Positions 26,665 to 36,115 of a stretch of DNA of 64,000 bases are shown piece after piece; within the stretch, counting starts at the first letter, position 1, and the number at the start of each line of letters is the position of its first letter. This stretch comes from Prauserella rugosa (GTDB taxonomy: Bacteria > Actinomycetota > Actinomycetes > Mycobacteriales > Pseudonocardiaceae): contig NZ_JOIJ01000010.1 in the NCBI RefSeq assembly GCF_000719975.1, forward strand, positions 1 to 64,000, read 5' to 3'. Made by a program: the position numbers and the translations under genes. The notes beneath the pieces were generated by a model. That model was not told where the DNA came from. It searched no databases and saw nothing but the letters and a program-made list of their open reading frames with translations.

Positions 26665-27441
26665 ATGACAGCGGTAGCTGAACCCACGAACGACACGTCA
26701 CAGATCCCGGCTCCGGAAGGCTCCATCACCATCACGGTGAAGATCCTGCGGTTCAACCCCGAGATCGACAACGAGCCGCACTGGGAGTCCTACGACGTCC
26801 CGGCGCTGCCCACCGACCGTGTGCTGAATCTGCTGATGAACATCAAGAACTACGTGGACGGCACGCTGTCGTTCCGTCGTTCCTGTGCACACGGCATCTG
26901 CGGGTCGGACGCGATGCAGATCAACGGCATCAACCGGCTCGCCTGCAAGGTCCTGGTCAAGGACCTGCTGGCCAAGGAGGGCAAGCCGACCACGGTCAGC
27001 ATCGCCCCGATCAAGGGCCTGCCGACGATGAAGGACCTCTATGTCGACATGGAGCCGTTCTTCGAGGCGTACCGGTCGGTCAAGCCATACCTGATCGCCT
27101 ACGGCAACGAGCCCACGCGCGAGCGCTACCAGTCGGCGGCCGACCGCGAGCGGTTCGACGACACCACCAAGTGCATCCTGTGCGCGGCGTGCACGTCGTC
27201 GTGCCCGGTGTACTGGGCGGACGGGTCGTACTTCGGCCCCGCCGCGATCGTCAACGCCCACCGGTTCATCTTCGACTCGCGTGACGAGGCCTCGGAGGAG
27301 CGGCTGGACATCCTCAACGACTCCGAGGGCGTGTGGCGCTGCCGCACGACGTTCAACTGCACCGACGCCTGCCCGCGTGGCATCCAGGTGACGAAGGCGA
27401 TCCAGGAGGTCAAGCGCGCGCTGCTGTTCAAGCGCACGTGA
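26665..27441 (+). CDS. sdhB: Succinate dehydrogenase iron-sulfur subunit
   Basis: Passes electrons from FAD to quinone through three Fe-S clusters. 258 residues. The [2Fe-2S] motif is SCAHGICGSDAM with the later Cys in RLACKV; CILCAACTSSCPVYW and FNCTDACPRGIQVTKAI supply the [4Fe-4S] and [3Fe-4S] ligands. Last gene of sdhCDAB; a 15-bp-stem terminator starts 10 bp after the stop. Confidence 0.97.
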   Translation: MTAVAEPTNDTSQIPAPEGSITITVKILRFNPEIDNEPHWESYDVPALPTDRVLNLLMNIKNYVDGTLSFRRSCAHGICGSDAMQINGINRLACKVLVKDLLAKEGKPTTVSIAPIKGLPTMKDLYVDMEPFFEAYRSVKPYLIAYGNEPTRERYQSAADRERFDDTTKCILCAACTSSCPVYWADGSYFGPAAIVNAHRFIFDSRDEASEERLDILNDSEGVWRCRTTFNCTDACPRGIQVTKAIQEVKRALLFKRT

Positions 27442-27450
27442 GGGGTACGC

Positions 27451-27484
27451 AAAAAGGGCGCGCGGCAAGCCGCGCGCCCTTTTT
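27451..27484 (+). terminator. sdh operon intrinsic terminator
   Basis: AAAAAGGGCGCGCGG and CCGCGCGCCCTTTTT pair perfectly around a CAAG loop and include a T run. This is the clearest rho-independent terminator in the window. Confidence 0.95.
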
Positions 27485-27499
27485 GCGCCCTCCGGAGCC

Positions 27500-27661
27500 C
27501 GTGTTGCGCCCTCCAGAGCCCGTGTTGCGCCCTCCAGAGCCCGTGTTGCGCCCTCCGGAGCCCGTGTTGCGCCCTCCGGAGCCCGTGTTGCGCCCTCCGG
27601 AGCCCGTGTTGCGCCCTCCGGAGCCCGTGCCTCCGGAGCCCGTGTTGCGCCCTCCGGGCGT
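27500..27661 (+). repeat. 21-bp tandem repeat array 3 (8 units, most uniform)
   Basis: CGTGTTGCG starts at 27500, 27521, 27542, 27563, 27584 and 27605. The seventh unit (27626) has lost 6 bp, so the eighth starts at 27641. The spacer is nearly invariant, CCCTCCGGAGCC or CCCTCCAGAGCC. It lies between the sdh terminator and the 3' end of the convergent 27.7-kb gene. Confidence 0.96.
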
Positions 27662-27730
27662 CCTGGCTCGGTCGAGCCGGACGCCCGGAGAACCTGGTCA
27701 TCGACCTGGCCGGAGGTACCGAGCGGACGC

Positions 27731-28258
27731 TCAGACGTCGTCGCAGGCCGCCTTCGCCTCGGCGACCGTCTCCCGGAACTCGTCGGTGTCGAACTCCGCT
27801 CGGCTCACGAAGACGTTCAGGTCGTCGAAGCTGTCGCCGATCGCCTTGAACGACGGATCCTGGTCCGCCGCGCTCTTCGCCAATCCCCACGCGGCAGTCC
27901 AGCGATGCGACTCGGCGAGGGGACCTTCCGAGGAGTCCGCCTCTCCCCCGGCGTCCGCGGTCGAGTCGGCTTCGTGTTCCTCGACGATGGCGCAGGCACC
28001 GGCGGCGTAGGCGGCTGCCCCTTCCTCCGAGCCCGACGTCAGCCACCACGCCAGGCCCACACCACCGCCGCCGAGCACGAGTCCGGCCACGGCGGCGAGC
28101 ACCAATGGGAACGGACGCGCGCGTCCAGCAGGACCCCACGGCACGCCGGGCTGCGGCTGGTACGGGTGCGGGGGTTGCGCCTGCTGGCCGAACTGCGGCT
28201 CGTAGGACTGTTGCTCGAAAGGCTGTTGCGGCGGCGGATTCCAGGACGATTCGGTCAT
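27731..28258 (-). CDS. Single-pass membrane protein of unknown function
   Basis: 175 residues: a Pro/Gln-rich cytoplasmic N-terminus (PPPQQPFEQQSYEPQFGQQA), one membrane helix at about 50-73 (FPLVLAAVAGLVLGGGGVGLAWW), then an acidic extracytoplasmic domain of about 100 residues with two cysteines (ACAIVEEHEAD, KAACDDV). Not recognised as a named family. ATG 28258 is chosen as the first start that gives coherent composition. It is transcribed toward array 3 and follows the SCO4848-like gene on the same strand by 101 bp. Confidence 0.75.
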   Translation of the reverse strand: MTESSWNPPPQQPFEQQSYEPQFGQQAQPPHPYQPQPGVPWGPAGRARPFPLVLAAVAGLVLGGGGVGLAWWLTSGSEEGAAAYAAGACAIVEEHEADSTADAGGEADSSEGPLAESHRWTAAWGLAKSAADQDPSFKAIGDSFDDLNVFVSRAEFDTDEFRETVAEAKAACDDV

Positions 28259-28359
28259 ACCGCTTTCGACCCTGGCGACCGGCTGCGGGTTCCACCGCCG
28301 CGCCCGCGTGCTCCCAGAGCCCAGGAGCGCAGGAGCGCAGGCCCCGCTCGGAACTGCCC

Positions 28360-28605
28360 TCAAGACTCCGAGCTCGACCGGCGCAGCGCCCGCAGGCCTC
28401 GCCAGCCGATGACACCGATGATGGTGCCGAGCACGAAGGACACGATCGTCAGCGCGAGGTGCACCCAGAAGAACGGTGTGGGCGAACCGTCGGCCGCCCA
28501 GGCGTTGTCGCTGCTCCACAGGTTGCGGGCGAACGTGATCCAGATGATCCACGACCACACGCCGAAGGCCAGCAGGAACACCGAGATTCCACGGGACATG
28601 CGCAT
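28360..28605 (-). CDS. SCO4848-family small membrane protein
   Basis: 81 residues with two membrane helices (SVFLLAFGVWSWIIWITFA; FFWVHLALTIVSFVLGTIIGVIGW) and the conserved WRGLRALRR end. It matches the small membrane protein that in Streptomyces coelicolor (SCO4848) lies next to a D-Ala-D-Ala carboxypeptidase, as here where it diverges from the carboxypeptidase gene. Function unknown; a link to envelope assembly is inferred from that neighbour. The start may be either Met of MRMSRG, two codons apart. Confidence 0.8.
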   Translation of the reverse strand: MRMSRGISVFLLAFGVWSWIIWITFARNLWSSDNAWAADGSPTPFFWVHLALTIVSFVLGTIIGVIGWRGLRALRRSSSES

Positions 28606-28693
28606 GGTCCGCAGTATCCCCGTGTGCCCGCCGTCACCCCGACATGGGGGATTCACCCGCGTGGACCGGCCGTGGTCTGGCTAACCTTCGCTG

Positions 28694-29941
28694 GTGCGCA
28701 CCCCTGTCTTCCGGCTCCTGGTGATCGCGGTCCTCGCGGGCTTCCTCGTGGCGGGCACTCCCCTCGCCCCGTCCCGTACGCCCGCGGCACGTGCCCAGTC
28801 GACGTGTCCCAACGCGACGCTTCCGCCGCCGCCAGGCAACACGTCGGAGGAACCCGCGCCCGGGCAGCGCGAGCCCGCTCCGCTGCCCGTGCCGGAGGAT
28901 CCGGCGGGCGGACAGCAGCTCGGCGCGTGCGGACTGGTGCTCCCGCCGGGGGCTCCGCAGCCGCCTCGGCCGTTGACGGCGAAGAACTGGCTCATCCAGG
29001 ACATGGACAGCGGCGAGGTGCTGGCCGCGCACCATCCGCACGGACGGCAGCGTCCCGCTTCGCTGATCAAGACGCTGCTGGCGCTCGTGGTGATCGACGA
29101 ACTGGATCCGAACCAGGTCGTCGTGCCGAACGAGGAAGACGCCGACCAGGAGTGCTCGTGCGCCGGCATCGAGGCGGGCTCGCCGTACCGCGTGCGCGAT
29201 CTGCTGTTGGCGTTGTTGATGAAGTCGGGCAACGACGTGGCGCACGCGCTGGCGAACGCGCTCGGCGGCGTCCCCCAGGCGTTGGACAAGATGAACACGC
29301 TGGCGCACCGCCTCGGCGCCACGGACACGCGTGCCGCGACGCCGTCCGGGCTCGACGGTCCCGGCATGGTGACGTCGGCCTACGACCAGACGCTGCTGTT
29401 CACGCACGCCATGACCAAGCCCGCGTACGCCGAGGCGGTGCGGACCAAGCGGATGCAGTTCCCCGGCGCCCGTGGTGAACCGTCGTATCCGCTGGTGAAC
29501 GACAACCGCCTGTTGGAGGAGTATCCCGGGTTCCTCGGCGGGAAGACCGGCTTCACCGATGCCTCCCGCCACACCTACGTGGGCGCCGCCGAACGCGACG
29601 GACGTCGCCTGTCGGTGGTGTTGCTGCGCGCCGAGCAGAAGCCGATCCGGGTGAGCGAACAGGCCATGAACATGCTCGACTACGGCTTCGAGCTCGCCGC
29701 TGCGGGAACACCTGCCGTCGGCCGGGTCACGACGGCACCCCCTCAGCCGCAGGCGCCAGCGCGCACCGACGCACCCGACTCCCAGCAGGCCACGTCGGAG
29801 GGCGAACGTTCCGCGACGGGCGCGCGAGCGGCCGACTCCGGCGACGGCACGTCCGGCGTTGGCTGGGTGATCGGTCTGGTGATCCTCGTGTCGGTGGGCG
29901 TCGGCGTGGGGATCGCGCTCAGCCGCGACGAGCAGGTGTAG
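28694..29941 (+). CDS. D-alanyl-D-alanine carboxypeptidase (S11, PBP5 type)
   Basis: Removes the terminal D-Ala of peptidoglycan pentapeptides outside the membrane. 415 residues with signal sequence (LLVIAVLAGFLVAGTPL), a proline-rich linker (residues 40-95), and the catalytic domain with S123-L-I-K126, S178-G-N180 and K284-T-G286. A C-terminal membrane helix (VGWVIGLVILVSVGVGVGIAL) after an Ala/Thr/Ser-rich stalk anchors it. GTG 28694 follows TAACCT by 6 nt, consistent with a leaderless mRNA. Position matches dacB1 (Rv3330). Its 3' end overlaps the convergent MFS gene by 23 bp. Confidence 0.93.
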   Translation: MRTPVFRLLVIAVLAGFLVAGTPLAPSRTPAARAQSTCPNATLPPPPGNTSEEPAPGQREPAPLPVPEDPAGGQQLGACGLVLPPGAPQPPRPLTAKNWLIQDMDSGEVLAAHHPHGRQRPASLIKTLLALVVIDELDPNQVVVPNEEDADQECSCAGIEAGSPYRVRDLLLALLMKSGNDVAHALANALGGVPQALDKMNTLAHRLGATDTRAATPSGLDGPGMVTSAYDQTLLFTHAMTKPAYAEAVRTKRMQFPGARGEPSYPLVNDNRLLEEYPGFLGGKTGFTDASRHTYVGAAERDGRRLSVVLLRAEQKPIRVSEQAMNMLDYGFELAAAGTPAVGRVTTAPPQPQAPARTDAPDSQQATSEGERSATGARAADSGDGTSGVGWVIGLVILVSVGVGVGIALSRDEQV

Positions 29942-31247
29942 CGGCGTCGACCTTGGCGGGCAGGGTCTCCCTGGCCAGCACCCACAGCGCCAACGCCACG
30001 GCCGCGACCACACCCGTCACGCCGAAGGCGGCCGTGAACGACCACCGCTCGGCGATGGCACCCGCCGCGAGCGGGCCGACGACGGCGCCGACGTCGGCGG
30101 CCATCTGGAACCCGGCCAGCACCGAGCCGCCCCGGGCCTTGGCGCCGAGGACGTCGGCGAGCGCGGCGTTGTGGGACGGGTTCAGGCAGCCTGCGCCGAT
30201 GCCGGTGACGACCGTCGCGGCGAGGAAGATCCACGTGTCCTCGATCAGGCCGAGTCCCACCGTGCCGACCGCCAGCAGCGCAAGACCGGCCAGTGCGGGC
30301 GGTTTGCGGCCGTAGGTGTCGGCGAATCGGCCGGAGCCGAGCAGCACGAGCGCGTTGGCGCCGGCGAACAGGGCGAGCGCCAGCCCGGTGAAGGCCTCGT
30401 CGCGCGCCAGTACGGCCGTCACGAACAGCGGCATGAGTGACATCCGCACGCCGAGCACGACCCAGCCGTTGGCGAGGTTGGACATGAGGGCGGCCCGGTA
30501 CGTCGGGTGCCGTAGTGCCTGCCGGAACGTCATCGTCGGCGCGTCCTTGTCCTCCTGGCGCGAGGCCAGTTCGGAGCGGCGCAGCTGCCAGAACACCAGC
30601 GCCGTGGCTCCGACGAGGGCGATGCCGTACACGAGGAACGGCGCGCGCAGCGACACGGCCACGAGCGCGCTGCCCAGCACGGGCCCTGCGACACCGCCGA
30701 GCAGGAAGCTCGTTCCCCAGAGGCCGGACGCGCGGCCGCGCAGCTCCGGCGGCGAGATGCGGATGAGCAGCCCGATGGCCGACACGGTGAACATCGTCGA
30801 CCCGACGCCGCCGACTGCGCGGAACAACAGCAACTGCCAGTACTCGGCCGCGAAGGCGCACAGGATCGTCGACACGGCGACGATCGACACGCCCCACAGG
30901 TAGGTCCGCCGTTCGCCGAACTTCGTCACGAGGCGTCCGCTCACCGGCGCGAACGCCAGCCGGACGAGCGCGAACGCGCTGACGACGAACGAAGCCGCGG
31001 TCAGGCCGACGTCGAAGCTGTGGGCGAAGTTCGGCAGCGCGGGCCCGATGATGCCGTAGCCGATGGCGATGAGGAAGCTGGCGCCGACGAGGACGTACAC
31101 CTCGCGGGGCAGCCGTGCGGGCTGCGCGATGTCGGCGGCGTCCTGCGCGGGCTCGGCGGGCTCGGCGGGCTCGGCCACGTCGTCGGTGTCGCTCGTGGCG
31201 CCGGGGTCGCCCGTGGCGCGCGCGGAGTCGGGGTCTGGCTCGGTCAC
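29919..31247 (-). CDS. MFS transporter
   Basis: 442-residue major facilitator, about 12 membrane segments, with an acidic 50-residue cytoplasmic N-terminus (AEPAEPAEPAQDAADIAQPA). SGRLVTKFGERRTYLWG and SGRFADTYGRKPPALAG are the two A-motif loops, and GLWGTSFLLGGVAGPVLGSAL resembles motif C of drug exporters. GTG 31247 has GGAGTG upstream. Substrate unknown. It converges on and overlaps the carboxypeptidase gene by 23 bp, so full transcripts of the two would be antisense at their ends. Confidence 0.88.
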   Translation of the reverse strand: MTEPDPDSARATGDPGATSDTDDVAEPAEPAEPAQDAADIAQPARLPREVYVLVGASFLIAIGYGIIGPALPNFAHSFDVGLTAASFVVSAFALVRLAFAPVSGRLVTKFGERRTYLWGVSIVAVSTILCAFAAEYWQLLLFRAVGGVGSTMFTVSAIGLLIRISPPELRGRASGLWGTSFLLGGVAGPVLGSALVAVSLRAPFLVYGIALVGATALVFWQLRRSELASRQEDKDAPTMTFRQALRHPTYRAALMSNLANGWVVLGVRMSLMPLFVTAVLARDEAFTGLALALFAGANALVLLGSGRFADTYGRKPPALAGLALLAVGTVGLGLIEDTWIFLAATVVTGIGAGCLNPSHNAALADVLGAKARGGSVLAGFQMAADVGAVVGPLAAGAIAERWSFTAAFGVTGVVAAVALALWVLARETLPAKVDAATPARRG

Positions 31248-31296
31248 TGCACACTCCTTCCGGAGCGAGCTTAATGACCCGTGCGGGCGAACCGGG

Positions 31297-32310
31297 CTAC
31301 GAGCGCCTGCGCCCCAGCCACCCGAGCAGTGCGCCGATGCCGAACGCGCCCGCGGCGGCGCCCATGCCCGCGCCCTTGCGCACGGTGACGTTCGGCCGGA
31401 CGACCGTGGGCGGCGGCGGTTCGACGACACGCACCTGGTTCTCGCGCGCCGTCGCCGTCCACGCGGTGATGAACAGCAGGAACCGCGACACCAGGTTGGC
31501 GAACACGAGCAGGCCGATGATCGGGCCGAACAGCGCACCGCTCGGCGAACTCGTCACGCTCGCCAGGTAGTACGACCCGACGTTCTTGAGCAGTTCGAAC
31601 CCGATCGCGGCCAGTACCGCACCCTTCACGGCGCTGCGCGGGTTGACCTTGTCGCGCGGCAACTGCGAGATCACCCAGGTGAAGACGAGCACGTTGGCCG
31701 CGAGCGAGAGCACGATGGTGGCCGCGCGCAGCACGTACTGGGCCCACACGTAGCCCTCGAGTCCCACGAGCCCGAGCAGCCACGCCCCCGCCTGCCCGCC
31801 GACGGCGGTGAGGCCGAACGACACGACCAGCGCCGCGCCGAGACCGGCCAGGGCGAGCAGGTCCTTGATCTTCGTGGACAGGAACGGCGTCTTCGCAGGC
31901 TGCTGCGCCCACTGGGCGGTGAGCGCGTCGCGGAGGTTGCCCATCCAGCCGAGTCCCGAGTACAGCGCCATGAGCAGACCAATGACACCGAGGCCGGCGC
32001 GGGATTCGGTAACCGCGTTGAGGATCTGCTCCAGCAGACCCTGCAGGCCTTCCGGAGCCGAGGTGACGATGCCTTCCCGAAGCTCGTTCATCAGCGTGGC
32101 GTTGCCGGCCAGGACGAAGCCGGCGACCGAGAAGGCCACCATCAGTAGTGGGAACAGCGAGAGCACGGAGAAGTACGTGATCGCGGCCGCGTAGTGGTTC
32201 CCGTGCCGTTCGCTGAAGGCGTCGTTCGCTCTGACCACGTGGTCGAGCCATGGATACCGGCGCCGCATGCGCGGCAGGAAGCCCTCGTCGTCCGCCTTCT
32301 GCTCTGTCAC
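31297..32310 (-). CDS. YihY/BrkB-family (YhjD-like) membrane protein
   Basis: 337 residues, six membrane helices. NHYAAAITYFSVLSLFPLLMVA is the family hallmark near the first helix; SGLGWMGNLRDAL and NPRSAVKGAVLAAIGFELLK are also typical. The family was once called ribonuclease BN, but that activity belongs to another protein; related YhjD proteins have been linked to envelope lipid export. The C-terminus is Pro/Gly-rich, ending GWLGRRRS. GTG 32310 is used; no strong ribosome site is visible. It lies 110 bp beyond the fbiC-side palindrome. Confidence 0.85.
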   Translation of the reverse strand: MTEQKADDEGFLPRMRRRYPWLDHVVRANDAFSERHGNHYAAAITYFSVLSLFPLLMVAFSVAGFVLAGNATLMNELREGIVTSAPEGLQGLLEQILNAVTESRAGLGVIGLLMALYSGLGWMGNLRDALTAQWAQQPAKTPFLSTKIKDLLALAGLGAALVVSFGLTAVGGQAGAWLLGLVGLEGYVWAQYVLRAATIVLSLAANVLVFTWVISQLPRDKVNPRSAVKGAVLAAIGFELLKNVGSYYLASVTSSPSGALFGPIIGLLVFANLVSRFLLFITAWTATARENQVRVVEPPPPTVVRPNVTVRKGAGMGAAAGAFGIGALLGWLGRRRS

Positions 32311-32420
32311 GCGCAGGAAGCTAACGGCGTGTCGCCGACCAGCGCAAACCGACGTGCCGTCCGCGATGCCCGGTTCGCCCCACCGTGCTCCCTGCGCGTG
32401 CCGCGTTTCCAGGCGAAGCT

Positions 32421-32467
32421 CCCGTGGGCCCCATAGTTGCGTTGAATGCAACTATGGGGCCCACGGG
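32421..32467. repeat. Long intergenic palindrome, copy 3
   Basis: A 20-bp perfect stem (inner arm GGGCCCCATAGTTGC) and 7-nt loop, extended by one more pair. Both arms carry A/T in place of the G/C found in copies 1 and 2 (CATAG / CTATG), so pairing is kept by compensatory change. It begins 8 bp past the fbiC stop, codirectional with the downstream YihY gene. Confidence 0.9.
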
Positions 32468-32474
32468 ATCTCCT

Positions 32475-35006
32475 TCACACGACGGGGGCGAGGGTGCGAC
32501 CGTAGGTGGTCGTGCGCTGCCTGGCCGGGCGTCCGGCCAGGTCGGCGAGGGTGCCGAGCTCCTCGGCGGTGCGCGACGAGCCGTGTTCCGAACCGGCCAT
32601 GCGCGAGATCGTCTCCTCCATGAGCGTGCCGCCGATGTCGTTGGCCCCGCCCCTCAGGATCTGCGCCGTGCCCTCGTCGCCGAGCTTGACCCACGAGCAC
32701 TGCACGTTGTCGATGAGCCCGTGCAGCGCGAGCCGCGCGAACGCGTGCACCGCACGGTTGTCCCGCATCGTCGGCCCCGGCCGCGCGACACCCGCGAGGT
32801 AGATCGGCGCGTTGTGGTGCACGAACGGCAGCGCGACGAACTCGGTGAACCCGCCGGTCTCCCTGGCGATGCCGCCGAGCACCCGCAGGTGGCCGAGCCA
32901 GTGTTCGGGGTGGTCGACGTGGCCGTACATCATCGTGCTCGACGACGGGATGCCCACCCGGTGCGCGGTCGTCACCACGTCGATCCACGTGCGCGCGGGA
33001 AGTTTGCCCTTGGTGAGCACCCAGCGCACGTCGTCGTCGAGGATCTCGGCCGCCGTGCCGGGGATCGAGTCGAGGCCGGCGTCCCGCAGCTCGGTGAGCC
33101 ACTCCTGCACGCTCACGCCCGCCTTCGACGCCGCCGACACGATCTCCATCGGCGAGAAGGCGTGGACGTGCATGTCCGGCACGGCCTTCTTGATGGCGCG
33201 CACGATGTCGGCGTAGTAGCTGACCGGCAGTTTCGGGTCGATACCGCCCTGCATGCACACCTCGGTGGCGCCCGCCTGCGAGGCCTCGACGGCGCGTGCC
33301 GCCACTTCCTCGGTGGAGAGCCGGAAGGCGTCGGCGTCCCGCTCCCGCTGCGCGAAGGCACAGAAACGGCACCCCACGTAGCAGACGTTGGAGAAGTTGA
33401 TGTTGCGGTTGACGACGTAGGTGATGTCGTCGCCCACGACCTCGGCACGCAGGTCGTCGGCGAGGCGCGCCATCGTCTCCAGCGCCGGGCCGTCGGCGGT
33501 GAGCAGCGCCATCGCGGCGTCCGCATTGGCCGGATCGAGCAGCGCGGCGGGGTTCGACTCGGCGAGCCGGAGGCCGTCGCGCGCTTCGGTGTCGAGTTTC
33601 TCCGGTGCACTGTGGACACTGTCACGGAGTGCGTCCCAGTCGCCGTAGACGCTGTCGAAGTCGCCTCGCCGGTCGGACGTGCGGCCCTCGGTGTCGATCG
33701 TGGCGTTCAGGTCGGCGCGCCCGATGGTGTCGATCCCGCCGTCCGGTTCCTGCCACTCCCTGCCGACGACCTCGGCGGATTCGTCGGCGAGACCGTCGGC
33801 GGCCGACAGTGCGCGCACGTGCCCGTGCAGCCGGATGTCCATCCACTTCTCCGCCTCACGCACGTACTTGGGGTACGCGGTGAGCCGCTCGCGGAGTTCG
33901 AACCCGGCGTCGGCCGTCCAGCGGGCGAGCTCGTCGACGTGCGGCCACGGTGCCTCGGGGTTGACGTGGTCGGGCGTGACCGGCGAGACCCCGCCCCAGT
34001 CGTCGATTCCGGCGCGCAGGATCAGCGCGTGCTCGTCGCCCACGAGGTTCGGCGGTGCCTGCACGCTCACCCCCGGCGGCATCAGCAGCCGCGCGACGGC
34101 GACGGTCGCCGCGAGTTCGGCGAGGTCGGCGTCGGCGTGGGACCGCATCGCCGTGTCCGGTTTGGACCGGAAGTTCTGGACGATGATCTCCTGCACGTTG
34201 CGGTACTGCCGCGCGCGTTTGCGGATCTCGTGCAGCGATTCGGCGCGTTCGGTGATGGTCTCACCGATGCCGACGAGGATGCCCGTGGTGAACGGGACGC
34301 CCACGCGGCCGGCGTCGTCGAGAACGCGCAGCCGCACGGCCGGTTCCTTGTCGGGACTGCCGTAGTGCGGACCGCCCTTCTCGGACCACAGCCGTTCGGC
34401 GGTCGTCTCGAGCATCATGCCCATGCTCGGGGACACGGGCTTGAGGCGCTGCAGTTCCTCCCAGCTCATGACACCGGGGTTGAGGTGCGGCAGCAGGCCG
34501 GTCTCCTCGAGCACGGCGATCGCACACGACCGCACGTAGTCCAATGTGGAGTCATAGCCGCGCTCGTCGAGCCACTGGCGCGCCTGCGGCCAGCGTTCCT
34601 CCGGCCGGTCGCCGAGCGTGAACAGTGCTTCCTTGCAGCCGGCCGCCGCGCCGGCGCGGGCGATCTCGAGGACCTCGTCACGTTCGAGGTAGAGCGATTC
34701 CACCTTGCCCGGGACGGTGACGAACGTGCAGTAGTGACAGCGGTCGCGGCACAGGCGGGTCAGCGGGATGAAGACCTTGCGGCTGTAGGTGACGATGCCG
34801 GTTCGGTTCTGGTCGGCGAGATGTGCCTCGCGGACCCGGCTCGCGATACCCAGCAACGTGTCGAGATCCTCGCCGCGGGCGTGCAGCAGCACGGCGGACT
34901 CGGTGACGTCCAGGGTGGACCCGTCGGCGGCGCGTTTGAGCGCGCGGCGCATGGCGGATGCCGTGGGAGCAGGTTCGGGCGGGGCGATCGCGATGTGATC
35001 AACCAT
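32475..35006 (-). CDS. fbiC: FO synthase, two-domain
   Basis: Makes the 7,8-didemethyl-8-hydroxy-5-deazaflavin (FO) chromophore of cofactor F420 from a pyrimidine intermediate and tyrosine. 843 residues with two radical-SAM halves fused, as usual in actinobacteria: CRDRCHYC (C86, C90, C93; CofG-like) and CYVGCRFC (C542, C546, C549; CofH-like). ATG 35006 gives [12 protein letters not shown]; an upstream in-frame start adds nine residues without support. F420 is used by the LLM-family oxidoreductase at 40.3 kb. No other fbi gene is in the window. Confidence 0.97.
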   Translation of the reverse strand: MVDHIAIAPPEPAPTASAMRRALKRAADGSTLDVTESAVLLHARGEDLDTLLGIASRVREAHLADQNRTGIVTYSRKVFIPLTRLCRDRCHYCTFVTVPGKVESLYLERDEVLEIARAGAAAGCKEALFTLGDRPEERWPQARQWLDERGYDSTLDYVRSCAIAVLEETGLLPHLNPGVMSWEELQRLKPVSPSMGMMLETTAERLWSEKGGPHYGSPDKEPAVRLRVLDDAGRVGVPFTTGILVGIGETITERAESLHEIRKRARQYRNVQEIIVQNFRSKPDTAMRSHADADLAELAATVAVARLLMPPGVSVQAPPNLVGDEHALILRAGIDDWGGVSPVTPDHVNPEAPWPHVDELARWTADAGFELRERLTAYPKYVREAEKWMDIRLHGHVRALSAADGLADESAEVVGREWQEPDGGIDTIGRADLNATIDTEGRTSDRRGDFDSVYGDWDALRDSVHSAPEKLDTEARDGLRLAESNPAALLDPANADAAMALLTADGPALETMARLADDLRAEVVGDDITYVVNRNINFSNVCYVGCRFCAFAQRERDADAFRLSTEEVAARAVEASQAGATEVCMQGGIDPKLPVSYYADIVRAIKKAVPDMHVHAFSPMEIVSAASKAGVSVQEWLTELRDAGLDSIPGTAAEILDDDVRWVLTKGKLPARTWIDVVTTAHRVGIPSSSTMMYGHVDHPEHWLGHLRVLGGIARETGGFTEFVALPFVHHNAPIYLAGVARPGPTMRDNRAVHAFARLALHGLIDNVQCSWVKLGDEGTAQILRGGANDIGGTLMEETISRMAGSEHGSSRTAEELGTLADLAGRPARQRTTTYGRTLAPVV

Positions 35007-35079
35007 GACCTCGACACTAAGCGCGAGCCTCACCCGAGCGCTAAGGCTGATAACTCACACTCGTTCGCCCGAGCAGGTG

Positions 35080-35460
35080 TCAGTCGACGGGGACGGCCGC
35101 CGTTGCGGTCTCCGCTGCGGCGCGCGGACCGGGCGGGCGTACCGCCGCGGCCTCGACGTCGCGCTCGAGCATCGACGCCACGGCATCCGGGGCGGGCTGT
35201 GCCTGGGTGGCCTCGGCGGCCTTCTTGCGACGCTGGCGCACCACGCCCGCCACCATGCCGACCACGCCCAGCACGATCGCCACGAGCCCGACAGGGCCCA
35301 GCAGGCCCATCGTCATCGCGTTGGCCTGCGGCTGGGCGACAACGGTGGAGGCGGACGCCGCCGGAGCGGCAAGGGCCAGCAGGGCCGGCACCGTCGCCGC
35401 GCCCACCAGCACGCGCACCGCGCGCATCGGATGAGCCGGCTCCTGGTCAGAACTGCCCAC
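35080..35460 (-). CDS. Small membrane protein, unknown function
   Basis: 126 residues with two hydrophobic stretches (VLVGAATVPALLALAAPAASA, about 17-38, possibly a signal peptide; GLLGPVGLVAIVLGVVGMVAGVV, 52-74), followed by RQRRKK and a Pro/Ala-rich tail. The positive residues after the second helix predict a cytoplasmic C-terminus. GTG 35460 is supported by AGGAGG 9 nt upstream. Not recognised as a named family. It follows no gene closely and ends 73 bp before fbiC. Confidence 0.7.
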   Translation of the reverse strand: MGSSDQEPAHPMRAVRVLVGAATVPALLALAAPAASASTVVAQPQANAMTMGLLGPVGLVAIVLGVVGMVAGVVRQRRKKAAEATQAQPAPDAVASMLERDVEAAAVRPPGPRAAAETATAAVPVD

Positions 35461-35767
35461 CGGATGTCCTCCTGGTTCGACCCGCTGCCATCACACCACC
35501 AGGCGATGACGGCAGCGCCGAGACTACTGTCGGTGTCGGCGGCGACCTTCTGCGCCACGACGCGGGTGAGAGTAGCGACCCGCTCGGACCAACGTAAGCA
35601 CGGGGCCCGTGTCGAACGTGTAAATCTCTCGCCAGGCCCCGATGAACGACGCGAAACCCCAGTTCAGCCGGTGCGTGGGAACATTTCCGGCAGACTCGCC
35701 GGGGCCTTCGCGACTCGCCGGACCACACCACTCGTTCGCGTGAGGGTCGCGACACGCCCCGCGCGCG
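35461..35767. other. Intergenic region, nothing recognised
   Basis: 307 bp between the MNT nucleotidyltransferase and the small membrane protein. It must hold the latter's promoter. No hairpin, repeat or small gene stood out; in particular no HEPN-type partner of the MNT gene is encoded here. Confidence 0.6.
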
Positions 35768-36076
35768 TCACGCGGCATACAGCGTTTCCCGGGTGGTGAA
35801 GACCTGTTGACGGACGTACGGGTTGCGGATGCTGCCCACGGTCACGATGTCGACCGACCGGCCGAGAATCCGCTCCAACCCCTCTTTGAGGCCGAAGTAC
35901 GCCGCGAAGCGGTCCACGTCCGTCCCCTCGTCGAACTCGACGAGAACGTCGACGTCGCTTCGCCCGACGTCGAACGAGTCACCGACCGCCGAACCGAACA
36001 CGTCGAGGCGATGGACCGGCAACGCACGGCACAGCTGCCCGATCTGGTCACGCTTCGCTTCGATCACTTCGTGCAC
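35768..36076 (-). CDS. MNT-type minimal nucleotidyltransferase
   Basis: 102-residue protein of the DNA polymerase beta superfamily. The catalytic motif is VFGSAVGDSFDVGRSDVDVLVEF (GS-x10-DxD), with the third acidic residue in RSVDIVTVG. Such proteins act as antitoxins to HEPN ribonucleases (MntA/HepT), usually by AMPylating them. No HEPN gene adjoins it: downstream is non-coding and upstream, 39 bp away, is the nucleoside hydrolase. It is thus an orphan, or part of a different pair. The catalytic residues look intact. Confidence 0.88.
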   Translation of the reverse strand: MHEVIEAKRDQIGQLCRALPVHRLDVFGSAVGDSFDVGRSDVDVLVEFDEGTDVDRFAAYFGLKEGLERILGRSVDIVTVGSIRNPYVRQQVFTTRETLYAA

Positions 36077-36115
36077 GGTTCACCTCCCAACGAATGCACT
36101 ACCGCCCGGGGCGCG

